Positions 1 to 6,512 of a stretch of DNA of 8,478 nt are shown here, piece by piece (the stretch's first letter is position 1; every line of letters begins with the position of its first letter). Below the pieces are notes generated by a model, which did not search any database, had not been told where the DNA came from, and saw nothing but the letters and a program-made list of their open reading frames with translations. Source of the DNA: UBA4416 sp043718985 (GTDB taxonomy: Bacteria > Bacteroidota > Bacteroidia > B-17B0 > Aurantibacillaceae); contig JAYSUQ010000256.1 in NCBI GenBank assembly GCA_043718985.1, positions 1-8,478 of the forward strand. The letters run 5' to 3'. The position numbers and the translations under genes were made by a program.

Positions 1-1
1 A

Positions 2-190
2 GAAGATTTAAAACTTGTTTACGATGGTATAACTACAAAATATAATTATGTAGAGCCAACAACTGATGAGGCAAAAAAAACAACTTACATTAATAGCACA
101 ACCGAAGTAAATATTACTAAAGAACAATTAGAACTAATTAAAAGTAAAATTGGTGTAATACGCGAAAACATTGTAAATATTAAATCGTAA
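2..190 (+). CDS. 3' end of an unidentified gene (partial, 62 residues)
   Basis: An open frame enters from the left edge and ends at TAA 188-190, so only the C-terminal 62 residues are visible. The tail is rich in Thr, Lys, Asn and Ile and ends in a probable amphipathic helix (about residues 39-60: ITKEQLELIKSKIGVIREN). I see no catalytic motif, membrane segment or T9SS sorting domain. AT-biased codon use like that of its neighbours, and the absence of any internal stop, support a real gene rather than a shadow. It lies on the same strand as the small secreted-protein gene that follows, with 53 bases between its stop and that gene's ATG, so the two could be co-transcribed. I do not recognise the family. 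Confidence 0.6.
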   Translation, partial: EDLKLVYDGITTKYNYVEPTTDEAKKTTYINSTTEVNITKEQLELIKSKIGVIRENIVNIKS

Positions 191-212
191 TTATTGTTTG
201 TAAACAATAATT
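189..212. repeat. Perfect 24-bp inverted repeat overlapping a stop codon
   Basis: The half-site AATTATTGTTT is followed by GT and then its exact reverse complement, AAACAATAATT. The left arm includes the last two bases of the upstream stop codon. As RNA it could fold into an 8-bp stem with an 8-base loop, but it is almost pure A/T and has no T-run after it on the plus strand, so it is a poor intrinsic terminator. The two-fold symmetry would also suit a dimeric DNA-binding protein, and it sits just upstream of the next gene. The role is undecided. Confidence 0.5.
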
Positions 213-243
213 AAAAAATATAAAATTGAAAAAATCATTAAAA

Positions 244-675
244 ATGAAAAAAAATAATATCATCGCTCTATTTGTTGTTGCTTTTTTAGGCTTATCTAAC
301 TTAGCGCAAGCTCAATGCGACTCTATTGCAAATTTATGCGCTAAGCACATTATTGCTCAATTTATATCTGATGGGCAATCGTACCGTTCGTTACTATTAA
401 ACTCGGAAGAAACAGCCGAATTTCACACCACTTTTTTTGGAGAAACAACTTACCGTTTAGCTGCTTGTAGCGGTAAAACAGATGGTAATTTAATTTTTAA
501 TATTAAAGATCAGGATGGGCATTTATTGTTTACAAATAAAAACTATGCAAATGCCCCATATTGGGATTTTAAAATTAAATCGACCTTAGAATGTACTATT
601 GAAGCACAATTAGATGGCAATAAAAATGCTGGTTCGGGCTGTGCTGTTATATTAATAGGATTTAAACAAAAATAA
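244..675 (+). CDS. Small secreted cysteine-rich protein, unknown function
   Basis: From ATG 244 this is a 143-residue protein with a clear signal peptide: KK, a hydrophobic core at about residues 6-18, and AQA before Q24, giving a mature N-terminus of Gln-Cys. An in-frame TTG at 226 would add six residues (MKKSLK). ATG is preferred because AAAA precedes it directly, but 226 cannot be excluded. The mature part has five cysteines (C25, C32, C75, C117, C133) and looks like a beta-sandwich of alternating polar and hydrophobic strands. Conserved-looking blocks include FISDGQSYRSLL, TTYRLAACSG, NAPYWDFKI and GCAVILIGFK. The cysteine before the mature domain is not in a lipobox, so it is predicted to be soluble in the periplasm or secreted rather than a lipoprotein. 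It resembles uncharacterised Bacteroidota secreted proteins known to me only by general appearance, and no function can be assigned. A strong terminator follows at 702-733. Confidence 0.75.
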   Translation: MKKNNIIALFVVAFLGLSNLAQAQCDSIANLCAKHIIAQFISDGQSYRSLLLNSEETAEFHTTFFGETTYRLAACSGKTDGNLIFNIKDQDGHLLFTNKNYANAPYWDFKIKSTLECTIEAQLDGNKNAGSGCAVILIGFKQK

Positions 676-701
676 TTTAGCACTCATTAAAATGTTAATT
701 T

Positions 702-733
702 AGGATAAAGTAAGATTACTTTATCCTTTTTTT
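702..733 (+). terminator. Intrinsic terminator, perfect GGATAAAGT stem
   Basis: GGATAAAGTAA at 703-713 is exactly complementary to TTACTTTATCC at 716-726. A realistic fold is a 9-bp stem (703-711 with 718-726) and a 6-base loop, extended by A702-T727. Seven T's follow at 727-733. It lies 27 bases after the stop of the small secreted-protein gene and only 13 bases before the next ATG, so it should end transcription of the first gene. The next gene therefore needs read-through or a promoter within or upstream of the hairpin. Confidence 0.85.
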
Positions 734-745
734 ATTTAATTTAAA

Positions 746-1240
746 ATGATAAAAAAAATCATATTACTATTAATCATTTTTGCACAAACAATTATTTTAG
801 GTCAAACTAAATTAAGTTGTGATAATTTTACTTTAAAATTCGATTCGGTAACATTAACTGCACCAAATACAAAAATAGTTGCCGAAACAAGTACTCTTAA
901 AACCAAAAACAACTACAGCATACAATACATAAAATACGAGCAAAAAAAATATTTAAAAATTACGGTTAAAGCCGTGTTAGAAAGTACTAGAAATGGCAGC
1001 TTGTATATTTACTCAAACAAACGGCAATATTATGTTAAACAAACTAATTTTTATTATTTAGATAAACAAAATGCGTATTTTTTAATAGAAATAAATTCAA
1101 ACTACATAGCTACCATAAGAGATAATGCCATAACTAGTTTAGTATTTAGAGATACCGATACGTTTGAAATGCCAAAAACAGATTTAGAAAACATAAAAAA
1201 ACAAGCCGATTGTTTTTACATACTAATTTCTAAAAAATAA
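746..1240 (+). CDS. Exported protein of unknown function (164 residues)
   Basis: The ORF begins at ATG 746 with a signal peptide: MIKK, then a hydrophobic core at residues 5-18, with a likely cut after G19 leaving Q20. The mature chain is Lys, Asn, Tyr and Thr rich, with alternating polar and hydrophobic residues that suggest beta strands. It has only two cysteines, C25 near the mature N-terminus and C156 near the C-terminus, which could form a disulfide tying the ends together (inference). I see no enzyme motif, lipobox or T9SS sorting domain. It is on the same strand as the preceding secreted-protein gene but is separated from it by a strong hairpin terminator, so a shared transcript is not assured. 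It ends at a terminator shared with the convergent ilvE gene. I do not recognise the family. Confidence 0.7.
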   Translation: MIKKIILLLIIFAQTIILGQTKLSCDNFTLKFDSVTLTAPNTKIVAETSTLKTKNNYSIQYIKYEQKKYLKITVKAVLESTRNGSLYIYSNKRQYYVKQTNFYYLDKQNAYFLIEINSNYIATIRDNAITSLVFRDTDTFEMPKTDLENIKKQADCFYILISKK

Positions 1241-1273
1241 AAAGGCTACAATTAAAATTTGCAGCCTTTTTTT
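1239..1273. terminator. Bidirectional terminator between convergent genes
   Basis: AAAGGCT (1241-1247) pairs with AGCCTTT (1263-1269). One A/C mismatch follows, then C-A-A (1249-1251) pairs with T-T-G (1259-1261) around a 7-base A/T loop. Flanking A's and T's extend the stem. T1267-1273 is the uridine run for the plus-strand gene ending at 1240. On the minus strand the same hairpin is followed by a T-rich run, so it can also end ilvE, whose stop is at 1294. Confidence 0.85.
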
Positions 1274-1293
1274 ATTTTCAAACTTTTAAATTC

Positions 1294-2358
1294 TTAAATT
1301 TTATACATCCAATTAAATTTATCTTGCACTTTACCCTTTCTTATACCTCGTAAGGTTTCATCAATTTTAGTAGAAAATGTTCTGGTTTCAACCGCTGGCA
1401 ATTCGTAATGATTATCTTCAAAACCAATACCAATTATTTGTGCAATTGTTGCTGCGGTACCAACACCAAACACTTCTTTTAATAATCCTTTTTGGTGCGC
1501 GTCTATAATTTCGGCAATTGATACTTTTCGTTCTTCAACTACCATTCCCCAATCTCTGGCTAAAGCTAAAACACTTTTACGAGTTACGCCATCTAAAATA
1601 GTATCGCTAGTTGCTGGCGTTACAACAGTATTGTCAATTAAAAACACCAAATTCATTGTTCCCGATTCTTCAACATACGAATGCGTTTTAGCATCGGTCC
1701 AAATTACCTGTTGGTAGCCTTTTTGCTGAGCCAATTTAGTTGGATATAAACTGCGTCCATAATTTCCTGCTGCTTTAACATAGCCAACACCACCCTCAAC
1801 AGCGCGTATAAATGTTTTTTCAACTAATACTTTAATCGGCTCTGAGTAATATTTACCGGCAGGGCAAGTTATAATTACAAATTTATACGTATCGCTTGCT
1901 TTAACACCAATGGCTTCGTCGGTTGCTATTAAAAACGGACGTATGTATAACGAACCAGCATCTGATGTTGGAACCCAAGCAGAGTCTAACTTTAATAATT
2001 CAGATAAACCTCCCATAAAAATTTCTTCGGGCACTTCGGGCATTGCCATTCGGATAGCCGATTTATTCATTCGAGCAAAATTATCTAAAGGCCTAAAAAT
2101 ACTCACTTCGTTAGCATCGTTTTTATACGCTTTCATCCCCTCAAAAATTGCTTGGCCGTAGTGTAATGCCGACATGGCATAACTCATTGGCATATCCTGA
2201 TAAGGCTGTATATATGATTTTTGCCATTGCCCATCGGCATACTCTGCAATAAACATGTGGTCAGAAAAACACTTGCCAAACGGCACATTGTTTACATCGT
2301 ACTCACCTACTCTACTCTCTTTAATTTTCTCTATTTTAATATCAGCTTTAGCTATCAT
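1294..2358 (-). CDS. ilvE: Branched-chain amino acid aminotransferase
   Basis: This cytosolic pyridoxal-phosphate (PLP) enzyme reversibly transfers the amino group between glutamate and the keto acids of leucine, isoleucine and valine; it is the last step of their synthesis and the first of their breakdown. The 354-residue length fits the longer, eukaryote-like BCAT subgroup. Visible hallmarks are SALHYGQAIFEGMKAY (63-78), FRPLDNFARMNKSA (88-101), YIRPFLIATD (138-147), the PLP lysine K195 in YVKAAGNYG, EESGTMN (230-236), LDGVTRKSVL (255-264) and GVGTAA (298-303), the last contributing to cofactor phosphate binding. All expected catalytic residues appear present, so it should be active. The start is ATG at 2356-2358. 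No other ilv, leu or BCAA-transport gene adjoins it, so it appears to be a single-gene unit. It is divergent from the peptidase gene across a 150-base spacer and ends at a bidirectional terminator. I found no convincing promoter of its own in the spacer. Confidence 0.96.
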   Translation of the reverse strand: MIAKADIKIEKIKESRVGEYDVNNVPFGKCFSDHMFIAEYADGQWQKSYIQPYQDMPMSYAMSALHYGQAIFEGMKAYKNDANEVSIFRPLDNFARMNKSAIRMAMPEVPEEIFMGGLSELLKLDSAWVPTSDAGSLYIRPFLIATDEAIGVKASDTYKFVIITCPAGKYYSEPIKVLVEKTFIRAVEGGVGYVKAAGNYGRSLYPTKLAQQKGYQQVIWTDAKTHSYVEESGTMNLVFLIDNTVVTPATSDTILDGVTRKSVLALARDWGMVVEERKVSIAEIIDAHQKGLLKEVFGVGTAATIAQIIGIGFEDNHYELPAVETRTFSTKIDETLRGIRKGKVQDKFNWMYKI

Positions 2359-2451
2359 ATTATTTAATTATATGTAACAAATAAGCATAAAATAATTGAA
2401 AATAAAAACTAATTGGTCGATTATTTTTAACAACTAAACAGGTGTTTTTTT

Positions 2452-2482
2452 TTTGTAAAATTAGGTTATTAATGTATTTTCA
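2452..2482 (+). promoter_or_regulatory. Possible Bacteroidota-type promoter for the M23 peptidase gene
   Basis: TTTG at 2452-2455 is followed after 19 bases by TATTTTCA at 2475-2482. This approximates the Bacteroidota -33 TTTG / -7 TAnnTTTG promoter with normal spacing but two mismatches in the -7 box. A second copy, TATTTTCG at 2484-2491, matches the -7 box better but sits too far from that TTTG. Either would give a short leader before the TTG start at 2509. The rest of the 2359-2508 spacer is A/T-rich, with a run of ten T's at 2445-2454, and holds no ORF. Confidence 0.35.
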
Positions 2483-2508
2483 TTATTTTCGCATAACTTA
2501 TTAACAAT

Positions 2509-3471
2509 TTGAAGTTAGTTATAAATATCCTTTTTGTTGTATTGCTTTTTAGTTTTAAACTAAAAGCAGATGGAGAACCCATTAAAGATACCGTAAAACA
2601 AAAAATTATAGTAAACTTAACAAACAACGGCATCACCAAATTAAAATTAATTAAGTTTATTGATTCGGTTTTAGATTTAGAAACCATTAATGAGCGTGAT
2701 TTTGAAATGATAAGTTACTACAATAGTATATTATCATCAACCGTTTTAAGCACGCCCATTTTAAAATTTAACACCTTACCTGCCACAAATTTTTATAATG
2801 ATTTTGATGAAAGTACCGTTTTTCAAATTACACCAGAAACAGAATTTCCTGAATCGCAAATTATAAAAATAGAAAGTGATTCGCTTGGCGCTTACCATCA
2901 TCCCAAAATAGGGCCTGTAAATTCTAACTTTGGCTGGAGAGATGGTCGAATGCACAAAGGCATTGATATTAATTTACATAAAGGCGAAGCTGTAGTTGCA
3001 GCGTTTGATGGGATGGTTAGAATTGCTCACGCTAAAGGCGCTTATGGCAACGTTGTAATTATAAGGCATTACAATGGCTTAGAAACCGTTTATGCGCACT
3101 TATCTAAAATAAAAGTAAAGCCAGGGCAAGTTGTAATGTCGGGGCAATTAATTGGCTTAGGTGGCAGTACAGGTCGTAGTAGTGGCCCTCATTTACATTT
3201 TGAAGTACGATTTAAAGGGCACGCCATTAATCCATCGTCGGTTATTTCGTTTACTGATAATAAAACGTTAAATGATTCGATTGTTATAAAAAAATCGCGG
3301 TATGGCATTTGTGCCTACCCTAGTAATGCAACCTTGCATACTATTGAGCGTGGCGATAATTGGTTTGAAGTTGCAAAACGTTATGGCTTATCGATGAAAG
3401 AATTGTGTTTACTAAACGGAACTACTAAGCGCTATTATTTAAAAATTGGGCAAAAAATTAGGGTAAGTTAA
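2509..3471 (+). CDS. M23 family metallopeptidase with C-terminal LysM domain
   Basis: This 320-residue exported enzyme is predicted to cut peptide cross-links in peptidoglycan. It has a signal peptide (residues 1-20, MKLVINILFVVLLF then FKLKA), a linker to about 130, an M23/LytM domain at about 132-245, and a LysM peptidoglycan-binding domain at about 276-319 (HTIERGDNWFEVAKRYG, IGQKIRV). The zinc site is complete: H149 and D153 in HKGID, and H230 in the HLH motif; H197 (YAHLS) and H228 complete the active site. This argues for a working hydrolase rather than a degenerate amidase activator of the EnvC/NlpD type. The start must be TTG at 2509: a TAA lies in frame at 2494, and the next ATG (M67) would remove the signal peptide. 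The LysM is at the C-terminus, whereas many relatives carry it before the catalytic domain. It ends tail to tail with the next gene and has no terminator of its own after the stop. Confidence 0.93.
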   Translation: MKLVINILFVVLLFSFKLKADGEPIKDTVKQKIIVNLTNNGITKLKLIKFIDSVLDLETINERDFEMISYYNSILSSTVLSTPILKFNTLPATNFYNDFDESTVFQITPETEFPESQIIKIESDSLGAYHHPKIGPVNSNFGWRDGRMHKGIDINLHKGEAVVAAFDGMVRIAHAKGAYGNVVIIRHYNGLETVYAHLSKIKVKPGQVVMSGQLIGLGGSTGRSSGPHLHFEVRFKGHAINPSSVISFTDNKTLNDSIVIKKSRYGICAYPSNATLHTIERGDNWFEVAKRYGLSMKELCLLNGTTKRYYLKIGQKIRVS

Positions 3472-5693
3472 ACGCCCAACCAATACACAAATTTAATTAC
3501 TAAGGCTTTGTTTTTTTGAGTAAAATTATCTGAAACATAATTATCAGTATAAACAATAAATAAATCGCTCATTGGTTTAAACCGATACTGAAAACGAGCA
3601 TTAATATTCACATTTTTTATTTGATTATTGTATTGAATAAACGTTGTGAAAAATAAATTTTTAGTAAATGATAGTTCTATTTTGGGGCCTATTAAATCTA
3701 AAAAAACTTTTTTAGATAAACTAGGTAATACAATTTCATCGTGCGTATAACTTGCCGTTACAATAGCATAAGGCTGTTTTCTAAAAACAATTTCGGCGTT
3801 ATACGATAATTTTGTACCCGTAAAATAAGTGCCATAAGTTACACCTGCTGTTGCATTTAAAACTTTGCGCTGGTTGGTTTTAATTTTTATAACTCCATCG
3901 TTATAATTATACTCGCCAATTGGTAAGGCTGCATTACCAGCAAACGTTACATCGGTAGGATAAATTAACTTTGTGTAAATTTTATGGTAATCAAAAAATA
4001 TACCCGATGTGTTTGTAAAATTAATATCCCAAGCTGCTTGCAAAAGCATATCGGTTGTTGTGTAATTTTTATTTGCATAATAATCTAAGTATAACTCGGG
4101 TCCCATTTTATTAATGATGGAATTTTTTGGATAGAAAAAATAATTTACGCTTGGCTCTAATCGCCAATAAGTTGTTTTAACACTCGCATTAGTAATATAG
4201 TTTGTTTGATTAATGCGAGGTGTAAAGCCCGTTTCGGCATTGTAATTTTTATTTACGTATTCGTGATTCCAATTTACGCTTACTTTTTGTGTGTTATAAG
4301 ATAACCAACTTGCATGGGTAAGCGCATCACTATTAGTAGTATTTGATAACGAGTGGTGAAAAAATGCTTTGCCTTGCCATTTATTATTGTTGCTAATTAA
4401 ATTATAATCGAGCCCAATTACTCTATTAAAATTAGTTGCGGATAACCTTGATGTATCTAATTGTTGGCGGTTAACAAGTATCATTGCAACGTTAGAGCGC
4501 TTAAACACATTGCGTTGCACAGCCGCTACAAAATAATTTTGGGCAAATGCTGTTGCATTATTTACAGTTGTTTTAGCTGTTTGAATATCCATAACACCAA
4601 TGCGCCAATTTTTGTTTGGCTTTCCGCTTAAACGCATACCTGCAATTATTGGCACGGCATAGCCATTATTAAAACCTATACGCCGCGAAAAAAATGGGCG
4701 GATTTGCCTAAAACCAAAACCTGCAAATAAATCGCTGTTTTCTAAAAAAAACTGACGTTGCTCGGGATAAAATAAACTAAAGCGCGTTAGGTTGGTAATT
4801 TGCCTATCGGCTTCAACTTGCGAAAAATCGGGGTTAAACGTTAGGTCTAAATTTAATGATGAGGAGATGGCAATTTTAGCATCAGCACCAGCATTTGCTT
4901 CATAAATTGTAGGTGTTTTATTGGTAAAGTCTTTACTTACTTTACATATGCCATAAGGTATAATGGCAATGTTTGTTCCTGCTTTTTTGGGCAAGGTATC
5001 CCACATTAAATTGCCTGTAAAGGCCAACGATGAAATGTTGTACTGGCGAGGTACTTTGCACCAAGCCGAATTTTCGTTTCGTTTTAAATCGTTTCGAGAA
5101 AAATTAATTCCCCAATTATTAATATCGTTTTTGTAACGCAAAGTTTTAAATGGAATTTCCATTTCAAGTACCCAACAATTTTTATTGCGCTTAACAGCAC
5201 TATACCATTTATTATCCCAATTAGTTGTAACGCCACTACCACCTCCTCCCGATATTAAGCCTTCGCGCTGAGCACCATAAGGATTAACGCCAAAACTAAA
5301 GCCGTTTTGTTTGTCAAAAAAAGGATCAATAGTTGCAACAAAACAATCGCTGGCGGGGTAGCTAAAATCGCGTTTTAACGATTGAATAACGTAATTGCCA
5401 GGTAACGAATCGTAACAAATAGCCGCTATAAAAATTGAGTTATTATTATAAGTAACAAAAGCCGTTGTTTTGGTTTGCGCCAAACATGTATCGTACGGAA
5501 AATTTTGCCAAAAATTTAATGCAGGTTCGGCTGTTTGCCAAATGGATTCGGTTAATTCGCCATCAACTGTAATTAATTGGTTTGTTTTGGCAATATGTAG
5601 TGTTTTATTGTTTTGAGAAAAAACAAAAACTGTAACTAAACATAAACACCATGTTAAATTATAATTCAATTTATTAATGAGATATAAAAACAA
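3468..5693 (-). CDS. CBM9-like / DUF5916 outer-membrane protein
   Basis: This 741-residue protein has a signal peptide (about residues 1-26, with a likely cut at VFS before Q27). An N-terminal CBM9-like beta-sandwich follows at about 40-225 (ITVDGELTESIWQTAE, VNPYGAQREG, EMEIPFKTLRY). The DUF5916 region runs from about 235 to the end and carries the family signature NPDFSQVEADRQITNLTRF (287-305) and FYPEQRQFFLENSDLF (308-323). The remainder is alternating strands rich in Tyr, Asn and Phe and ends in ALVIKFVYWLGV, as expected of an outer-membrane beta-barrel. Relatives are often labelled membrane-associated hydrolases, but I see no catalytic motif; binding or transport of a glycan or other large ligand is inference. 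No SusC/SusD pair or glycoside hydrolase adjoins it. There is no ATG in frame before M178, so translation starts at TTG: 5691-5693 (keeps K8 in the signal n-region) or 5667-5669. Its stop overlaps that of the peptidase gene. Confidence 0.88.
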   Translation of the reverse strand: MFLYLINKLNYNLTWCLCLVTVFVFSQNNKTLHIAKTNQLITVDGELTESIWQTAEPALNFWQNFPYDTCLAQTKTTAFVTYNNNSIFIAAICYDSLPGNYVIQSLKRDFSYPASDCFVATIDPFFDKQNGFSFGVNPYGAQREGLISGGGGSGVTTNWDNKWYSAVKRNKNCWVLEMEIPFKTLRYKNDINNWGINFSRNDLKRNENSAWCKVPRQYNISSLAFTGNLMWDTLPKKAGTNIAIIPYGICKVSKDFTNKTPTIYEANAGADAKIAISSSLNLDLTFNPDFSQVEADRQITNLTRFSLFYPEQRQFFLENSDLFAGFGFRQIRPFFSRRIGFNNGYAVPIIAGMRLSGKPNKNWRIGVMDIQTAKTTVNNATAFAQNYFVAAVQRNVFKRSNVAMILVNRQQLDTSRLSATNFNRVIGLDYNLISNNNKWQGKAFFHHSLSNTTNSDALTHASWLSYNTQKVSVNWNHEYVNKNYNAETGFTPRINQTNYITNASVKTTYWRLEPSVNYFFYPKNSIINKMGPELYLDYYANKNYTTTDMLLQAAWDINFTNTSGIFFDYHKIYTKLIYPTDVTFAGNAALPIGEYNYNDGVIKIKTNQRKVLNATAGVTYGTYFTGTKLSYNAEIVFRKQPYAIVTASYTHDEIVLPSLSKKVFLDLIGPKIELSFTKNLFFTTFIQYNNQIKNVNINARFQYRFKPMSDLFIVYTDNYVSDNFTQKNKALVIKFVYWLGV

Positions 5694-5749
5694 TATTTTA
5701 ATATAATTTGAAATAGAACTTTGAATTAAAATAAACTGGTTAAAAAAAA

Positions 5750-5983
5750 TTAAAACGTTATTTCTTTCATCTGCAAAAACATTTCGTTAAAGCGAGTGCG
5801 CACACTTTCAATAAACACATCATTAATGTGTGTTTTTAAATTTTCGACTGATTTTACATCGTTGGTATAAAATTTAAAAGCTTGTTCCATTGGGCCTGCT
5901 TCAAATTTCACAATAAATTTATCATTCATCTGAAAAATTGAAATTGAAATTGAGGGGTGTGGTATCGAATCTATAATGCGCAT
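5750..5983 (-). CDS. Small conserved-looking protein (77 residues), unknown function
   Basis: The protein begins at ATG 5981-5983, two bases after the stop of the repeat-protein gene, so the two are almost certainly co-transcribed and probably translationally coupled. There is no signal peptide or membrane segment, so it should be cytoplasmic. By eye the fold is three short strands (about 12-18, 22-28, 33-39: SISISIF, KFIVKFE, QAFKFYT) followed by a long amphipathic helix (about 43-74). It has no cysteine and no recognisable catalytic or DNA-binding motif. No convincing terminator follows before the DUF5916 gene 56 bases downstream, so read-through into that gene is possible. I do not recognise the family. 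Partnership with the repeat protein is inferred only from the gene spacing. Confidence 0.72.
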   Translation of the reverse strand: MRIIDSIPHPSISISIFQMNDKFIVKFEAGPMEQAFKFYTNDVKSVENLKTHINDVFIESVRTRFNEMFLQMKEITF

Positions 5984-5985
5984 AG

Positions 5986-6429
5986 TTAATCTTTTTCGAA
6001 TGCTTTTTTAAAGTTTAATAAATTTTTTAAAACGCCTGTTGGTGTAGTTGCTCTATCGCCATCTTCGTGTATGCGCCCCAATATTGCTTTAGCTAATGCT
6101 ATAAAGTGATATTTACCTGCTCGTTTTAACGCTTCTTCTGCTTTGTCGTCGCCACAAATAATATTAGCACTAGCTGCCCAATCAAACGCTTTTGCATCAA
6201 TTAAAAATTTAAATGCCTTTGTATCGTCCCAAATACTATTAACATAAGCCGCTAAAACCATGTGCTTACCTTCTATTAAAAATTTAAATGCTTTTCTATC
6301 ATCACGCACAGCATCAATTACGGCAATTAGCTCGCGGTAATCGTTATTAATTAACCAGTTAAATGCTTCAACATCGCCTTGTATGTGCCTACAAAGTTGC
6401 TCTATTGAGTATGTTGAATAGTGTTTCAT
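5986..6429 (-). CDS. 25-residue helical-repeat protein, unknown function
   Basis: This 147-residue protein has no signal peptide or membrane segment and is presumably cytoplasmic. Residues 19-118 form four ungapped repeats of exactly 25 residues starting at D19, D44, D69 and D94. The pattern is D at position 1, A at 4, mostly F at 5, L at 8 and A at 18, with V or I at 23. The first half, for example DDRKAFKFLIEG, and the second half, for example LAAYVNSIWD, each look helical, suggesting a small alpha-solenoid. Residues 1-18 resemble half a repeat and could cap it; the tail at 119-147 is charged and ends NFKKAFEKD. The period does not match TPR (34), Sel1 (36), ankyrin (33) or typical HEAT repeats. 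A binding or scaffold role is inference. The start is ATG 6427-6429, with a candidate promoter about 33 bases upstream, and the gene leads a two-gene unit with the 77-residue protein. Confidence 0.8.
   Translation of the reverse strand: MKHYSTYSIEQLCRHIQGDVEAFNWLINNDYRELIAVIDAVRDDRKAFKFLIEGKHMVLAAYVNSIWDDTKAFKFLIDAKAFDWAASANIICGDDKAEEALKRAGKYHFIALAKAILGRIHEDGDRATTPTGVLKNLLNFKKAFEKD
6076..6375 (-). repeat. Four in-frame 75-bp tandem repeats inside the helical-repeat gene
   Basis: These four units of 25 codons encode residues 19-118. Some similarity survives in the DNA: the 17-base string ATTAAAAATTTAAATGC (plus strand) occurs at 6200-6216 and again at 6275-6291, and a 14/17 version lies at 6350-6366, each exactly 75 bases apart. 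The fourth unit has diverged at the base level but keeps the protein pattern. This points to growth by tandem duplication, with the two middle units the most recent. Confidence 0.8.
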
Positions 6430-6461
6430 TTTTTTAGTAATTAAACCTTAAATAAGATTTA

Positions 6462-6469
6462 CAAAAGTA
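6462..6469 (-). promoter_or_regulatory. Candidate -7 element for the repeat-protein gene
   Basis: Read on the minus strand this is TACTTTTG, an exact match to the Bacteroidota -7 consensus TAnnTTTG. It lies 32 bases before the ATG of the repeat-protein gene and would give a leader of about 25 bases. No good TTTG is found at the expected -33 position, so the assignment rests on one box only. Confidence 0.45.
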
Positions 6470-6512
6470 ATATAATACTTAGAGTTATAATACTGCTTTA
6501 ATTTTTTTAAAC

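Noticed and set aside
1910..2161. 83-residue plus-strand ORF
   Set aside because: Lies entirely inside ilvE on the opposite strand; it is the antisense of conserved enzyme sequence and has no recognisable product.
2359..2460. Promoter for ilvE in the divergent spacer
   Set aside because: Minus-strand TATTTTCA and CTTATTTG strings are present, but none has a TTTG at suitable spacing; the region is too A/T-rich to call.
2469..2687. 72-residue minus-strand ORF
   Set aside because: Antisense to the signal peptide and linker of the M23 peptidase gene, with no motif or plausible leader.
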